In this document: piece by piece, positions 6,450 to 9,374 of the stretch
Layout: every line of letters starts with the position of its first letter
Position numbering within the stretch: the stretch's first letter is position 1
Assembly (NCBI GenBank): GCA_018662905.1
Contig: JABJFE010000021.1
Coordinates: forward strand, 1 to 9,374
DNA from: Flavobacteriaceae bacterium
GTDB lineage: Bacteria; Bacteroidota; Bacteroidia; Flavobacteriales; Flavobacteriaceae
Direction: 5' to 3'
Length of the DNA: 9,374 nucleotides
Notes under the pieces: generated by a model
Databases searched by the model: none
Told to the model about the DNA's origin: nothing
The model's input: the letters and a program-made list of their open reading frames with translations, nothing else
Translations under genes and position numbers: made by a program

Positions 6450-8276
6450 CTATTTTTTACCCTGAAGTTTTTTTTGCTTCTCTACCTCATCCATCATTTC
6501 TTTCATTTTTCTTTGAAACCTGTTTTGTTTTGTAGGCTTTTTCTTATTTTCCTGAACTTGGAGTCTGATTTTTTCCTCATCAATTATAAAATACTTAATC
6601 GAAATCATAATCAAAATTGTTAATATATTGGAAATAAAATAATACAAACTAAATGCACTAGCATAATTATTAAAGAAAAATAGCATCATAACAGGCATTA
6701 AATACATTATGTACTTCATGTTTGGCATACCTGGCTGAGATGTTTGCATTTGAGCGCCAGAGGACATCTTAGTATAGAAAAATATAGCAATCGAAGCTAA
6801 AATAGGAAGAAGGCTAATATGATCTCCGTAAAAAGGAATACTAAAAGGAAGTTCTGCGATTGTATCATAAGACGAAAGATCTTCTGCCCATAAAAACGAT
6901 TTCCCTCTTAACTGATATGCTATTGGGAAAAAACAAAATAAAGCATAAAAAACAGGCAACTGAAGTAAAGCAGGAATACAACCTAATAAAGGATTAGCAC
7001 CAGCTTTATTGTATAACTTCATAGTTTCTTGTTGTCTCTTTACTGCATCGTTTTTAAACTTTTCGTTTAGTTCAGTAATCTCTGGCTTAATAACTTTCAT
7101 TCTAGCCTGAGAAACATATGTTTTGTAGGTAACTGGAGACATTACTAAACGAGTAGCTATAGTCATTAAAATAACAGCCAATCCTGCAGAAAAATATTTA
7201 CTTAAAAAACCAAAAAATGGAAAATAAATAAATCTATTAATCATACCAAAAATTCCCCATCCAAAATAAATAGAATCATAAATCTTATTTTCATATTGAT
7301 TTAAAATATCATAATCATTAGGGCCAAAATACCATTTCATTTGCTTATTAATTTCCGAACCTGAAAGACTTAAAGGTATCAACGAAGAGTAATTTTTTGT
7401 AAATAGTGACTCTTTGCTTTCATCCTCAAAAAGTTTTTTTGATTCAAACTGAACTTTATCAATAGGGGAATCGAAAACTAAAATAGAATTAAAAAAATGT
7501 TGACCATAAGAAATCCAAGAAATAGAGTCTTCACTATCATCATCGTCAGAATAAGAACTCAAATAATCTGTTTCGTCTCCATCATATTGATACATAAGCT
7601 GACTATATCTATTTTCATAATCAATGCTTTTTGCCTGTCTAAAGGCGTCTAAACTCCAGTTTAAATTAACATTTGATTCAGAACTTATTAGAGAAGACAT
7701 TCCATATGACTTTACACTAAATTCAATCATATAGCCTGACTCAGGTATTTTATATTCAAAAGAGATCGATTGACCTTCCGAAACAATTAATGACATTTTA
7801 AGGATATTCTCTCTACCTTTTTTTTCTGTTTCGTAAACAAAATTATAGTCAGAAGTATTTAATTTATTACCATTTATAAGATCAAAAGTTAAGCTAATAT
7901 TTTGATTATTATTCTTTACCAAAAACAGATCATCACCTTTATAATCTACAAAATCTTTTAACTGAAGCTCGGTTAACGAACCACCTTTTGTGTTAAATTT
8001 GAAAATTACATCTTCGTTTTCAATAATGATTTCTTCACTTTCTAGTTCGGAGCCAATAGCTGAACTGTTAATATTATTATTTGAGTTAATTATTTCAGTT
8101 ACATCTTTTATTAGATTATTATTTTTTTCTTCAATGTTAGTTTGTGAAATTATTTCTTTTTCTTCAAGCGCATTTTGCTCTAGATTAGGTATTGTAACAT
8201 TAAACCACCAAAAGACCGCAGCTATTAGAAATAAAAATCCTATAATTTGATAAATATCTAACTTATTTTCTTCCAT
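6450..8276 (-). CDS. yidC: Membrane protein insertase YidC
   Basis: YidC (Oxa1/Alb3 family) inserts and folds inner-membrane proteins, alone or with SecYEG. The 608-residue protein has the Gram-negative layout. A first membrane segment (about 10-28, IIGFLFLIAAVFWWFNV) is followed by an Asn/Glu-rich linker (35-85) and a large periplasmic P1 domain (about 88-330) containing an acidic run DDDDSED (244-250) before WISYGQHFF. The conserved core comprises FGWGIFGMINRF (338-349), TRLVMSPVTYKTYVSQARM (375-393, with the groove arginine R376), a coiled cytoplasmic region (395-425), NPLLGCIPALLQLPVFYALF (428-447) and further membrane segments at about 486-502, 522-538 and 541-565. The lysine-rich cytoplasmic tail (568-608) probably contacts ribosomes or nascent chains. 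The start is the ATG at 8276, one base after the pyrG stop, which implies translational coupling. The stop is TAG; the other complete genes here end in TAA. Confidence 0.97.
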   Translation of the reverse strand: MEENKLDIYQIIGFLFLIAAVFWWFNVTIPNLEQNALEEKEIISQTNIEEKNNNLIKDVTEIINSNNNINSSAIGSELESEEIIIENEDVIFKFNTKGGSLTELQLKDFVDYKGDDLFLVKNNNQNISLTFDLINGNKLNTSDYNFVYETEKKGRENILKMSLIVSEGQSISFEYKIPESGYMIEFSVKSYGMSSLISSESNVNLNWSLDAFRQAKSIDYENRYSQLMYQYDGDETDYLSSYSDDDDSEDSISWISYGQHFFNSILVFDSPIDKVQFESKKLFEDESKESLFTKNYSSLIPLSLSGSEINKQMKWYFGPNDYDILNQYENKIYDSIYFGWGIFGMINRFIYFPFFGFLSKYFSAGLAVILMTIATRLVMSPVTYKTYVSQARMKVIKPEITELNEKFKNDAVKRQQETMKLYNKAGANPLLGCIPALLQLPVFYALFCFFPIAYQLRGKSFLWAEDLSSYDTIAELPFSIPFYGDHISLLPILASIAIFFYTKMSSGAQMQTSQPGMPNMKYIMYLMPVMMLFFFNNYASAFSLYYFISNILTILIMISIKYFIIDEEKIRLQVQENKKKPTKQNRFQRKMKEMMDEVEKQKKLQGKK

Positions 8277-8277
8277 T

Positions 8278-9374
8278 TTAATCTTTAATATTATTACACG
8301 TTAAACAAGCTTGGACAAATGATACAAATAATGGATGTGGAGTCTCTACAGTACTTTTATATTCAGGATGAAACTGAACTCCAATAAACCAATCATTTGA
8401 TGGAAGTTCAATTATTTCAACCAATCCTGTTTTAGAATTGATTCCGCTAGTTTTTAAACCTGAGTTCTGAAAATCAGTTAAATAATCATTATTAAATTCC
8501 CATCTATGTCTATGTCTTTCGGTTATTAATTTTGATTTATATATTTCATAACTTTTTGATCCTTCTTCTAAATCACATTCCCAAGATCCTAATCTCATTG
8601 TACCACCTTTATTGATAATATTCTTTTGGTTTTGCATGAGACTTATGACTGGGTGTAAAGTTTTTTCATCCATTTCAGTAGAGTTAGAATCTTTAAGATT
8701 TAAAACGTTTCTTGAATATTCTATAACTGCCATCTGCATACCTAAACATATTCCAAAAAAAGGAATATTATTTTCTCTTACATATTTTATAGTATTGATC
8801 TTACCCTCAATACCTCTTGATCCAAATCCAGGAGCAACAATAACACCATCAAGCTTTGAAATTTCATTTTTAATTTGATCTTCATCTATAAACTCCGAGT
8901 GTATCGAATGAATAATCACTTTTGTTTCATTTACCGAACCAGCATGAACTAATGCCTCTAAAATAGATTTATACGAATCCTGTAACTCAACATATTTTCC
9001 AATCAAGCCTACATTAACTGTATTTTTTGGGAATTTTAATCTATTTACAAATTCTGTCCAACTAGACATGTTAGTTGAACTAAAATTAGAAATATCAAGT
9101 TTTCTTAAAACAACTGTATCCAATTTTTCTTGTTCCATCATTAAAGGAACATCGTATATCGTCGAAGCATCTTTAGACTGAATTACCGAGTCAACATCTA
9201 CATTACAAAAAAGTGCTAATTTATTTTTAATTTCTTCTGAAATATCATGTTCAGTTCTACAAACAAGTATATCTGCGTTTATTCCACTTTCCATTAATGT
9301 TTTTACAGAATGTTGAGTAGGTTTAGTTTTAAGTTCTTTAGCAGCAGATAAATACGGAACTAATGTTAAGTGAA
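8278..9374 (-). CDS. pyrG: CTP synthase, 5' end beyond the window
   Basis: PyrG makes CTP from UTP, ATP and glutamine-derived ammonia, the committed step for cytidine nucleotides. About 364 C-terminal residues are visible. The reading frame stays open past the ATG at 9294 to the window edge, and the extra codons translate as HLTLVPYLSAAKELKTKPT followed by QHSVKTL, classic synthase-domain sequence. The methionine at 9294 is therefore internal (MESGINADILVCRT) and the true start lies off the right edge, roughly 170 codons upstream. The glutamine amidotransferase domain is complete: GICLGMQ with the nucleophilic Cys codon at 8746-8748, RHRHRWEF, and GVQFHPEY with the catalytic His (8368-8370) and Glu (8362-8364). 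The stop TAA at 8278-8280 is one base from the yidC ATG. pyrG next to yidC is a recurrent arrangement in Bacteroidota. Confidence 0.97.
   Translation of the reverse strand, partial: HLTLVPYLSAAKELKTKPTQHSVKTLMESGINADILVCRTEHDISEEIKNKLALFCNVDVDSVIQSKDASTIYDVPLMMEQEKLDTVVLRKLDISNFSSTNMSSWTEFVNRLKFPKNTVNVGLIGKYVELQDSYKSILEALVHAGSVNETKVIIHSIHSEFIDEDQIKNEISKLDGVIVAPGFGSRGIEGKINTIKYVRENNIPFFGICLGMQMAVIEYSRNVLNLKDSNSTEMDEKTLHPVISLMQNQKNIINKGGTMRLGSWECDLEEGSKSYEIYKSKLITERHRHRWEFNNDYLTDFQNSGLKTSGINSKTGLVEIIELPSNDWFIGVQFHPEYKSTVETPHPLFVSFVQACLTCNNIKD

Noticed and set aside
7527..7547. Acidic run DDDDSED in the periplasmic domain of YidC
   Set aside because: An acidic stretch before the WI-x-Y-x-QHFF segment is, as I recall, common in flavobacterial YidC; it probably reflects a loop, not a new binding site.
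7990..8250. + strand open frame of 86 codons
   Set aside because: It lies entirely antisense to the N-terminal part of yidC. Its Ser/Leu/Ile-rich translation is what the complement of Glu/Asn-rich codons gives, and it shows no recognisable domain.
8612..8878. + strand open frame of 88 codons
   Set aside because: It is antisense to the pyrG glutaminase domain, whose catalytic motifs on the - strand are intact; there is no family resemblance and no promoter.
9292..9294. ATG as the start of pyrG
   Set aside because: The frame continues upstream to the window edge and encodes conserved CTP synthase sequence (ELKTKPTQHSV), so this methionine is internal.

Overview
The window is about 9.4 kb of very AT-rich DNA (roughly 30% GC by eye) carrying seven housekeeping genes. 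It most likely comes from a member of the Bacteroidota, and within that a flavobacterium, possibly a marine one with a streamlined genome. The reasons are: no Shine-Dalgarno sequences before the starts; several matches to the Bacteroidota -7 promoter element TAnnTTTG; the pyrG-yidC gene pair joined almost stop-to-start; and proteins that look flavobacterial (LysA with DFGSGFKVPY and CETDTFAS, MnmA with an insertion before its VGEHDGAH motif, YidC with the acidic segment before WISYGQHFF). Assignment below class level cannot be made from this sequence.

Layout, left to right. Bases 1-140 hold no complete gene, only the possible edge of a neighbour and a candidate uvrB promoter. uvrB (141-2120, +) starts at TTG and meets the small heat-shock gene hsp20 (2158-2577, -) tail to tail, with a strong hairpin terminator between them. 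sucC (2697-3887, -) lies upstream of hsp20 in the same orientation. The 119-base gap between them holds the one really unexplained structure: a perfect 21-bp inverted repeat (2643-2663 and 2683-2703) whose arms each contain the near-palindrome TGACATWATGTCA. It overlaps the sucC stop codon on one side and a candidate hsp20 -7 element on the other. lysA (4045-5250, +) is divergent from sucC across a 157-base promoter region. lysA then converges with mnmA (5253-6437, -), with only two bases between the stop codons. mnmA, yidC (6450-8276, -) and pyrG (8278 to beyond 9374, -) form a tight co-directional run, transcribed pyrG, yidC, mnmA. pyrG runs off the right edge and lacks its N-terminal third.

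The genes cover separate core functions: nucleotide excision repair (UvrB), protein-folding stress (Hsp20), the TCA cycle (SucC), lysine and peptidoglycan precursor synthesis (LysA), tRNA wobble thiolation (MnmA), membrane protein insertion (YidC) and CTP synthesis (PyrG). I see no mobile element, CRISPR array, tRNA, rRNA, toxin-antitoxin pair, defence island or unfamiliar gene cluster. No gap exceeds 300 bases. I do not see a new multi-gene system here; the repeat/operator structure upstream of hsp20 is the best candidate for follow-up.
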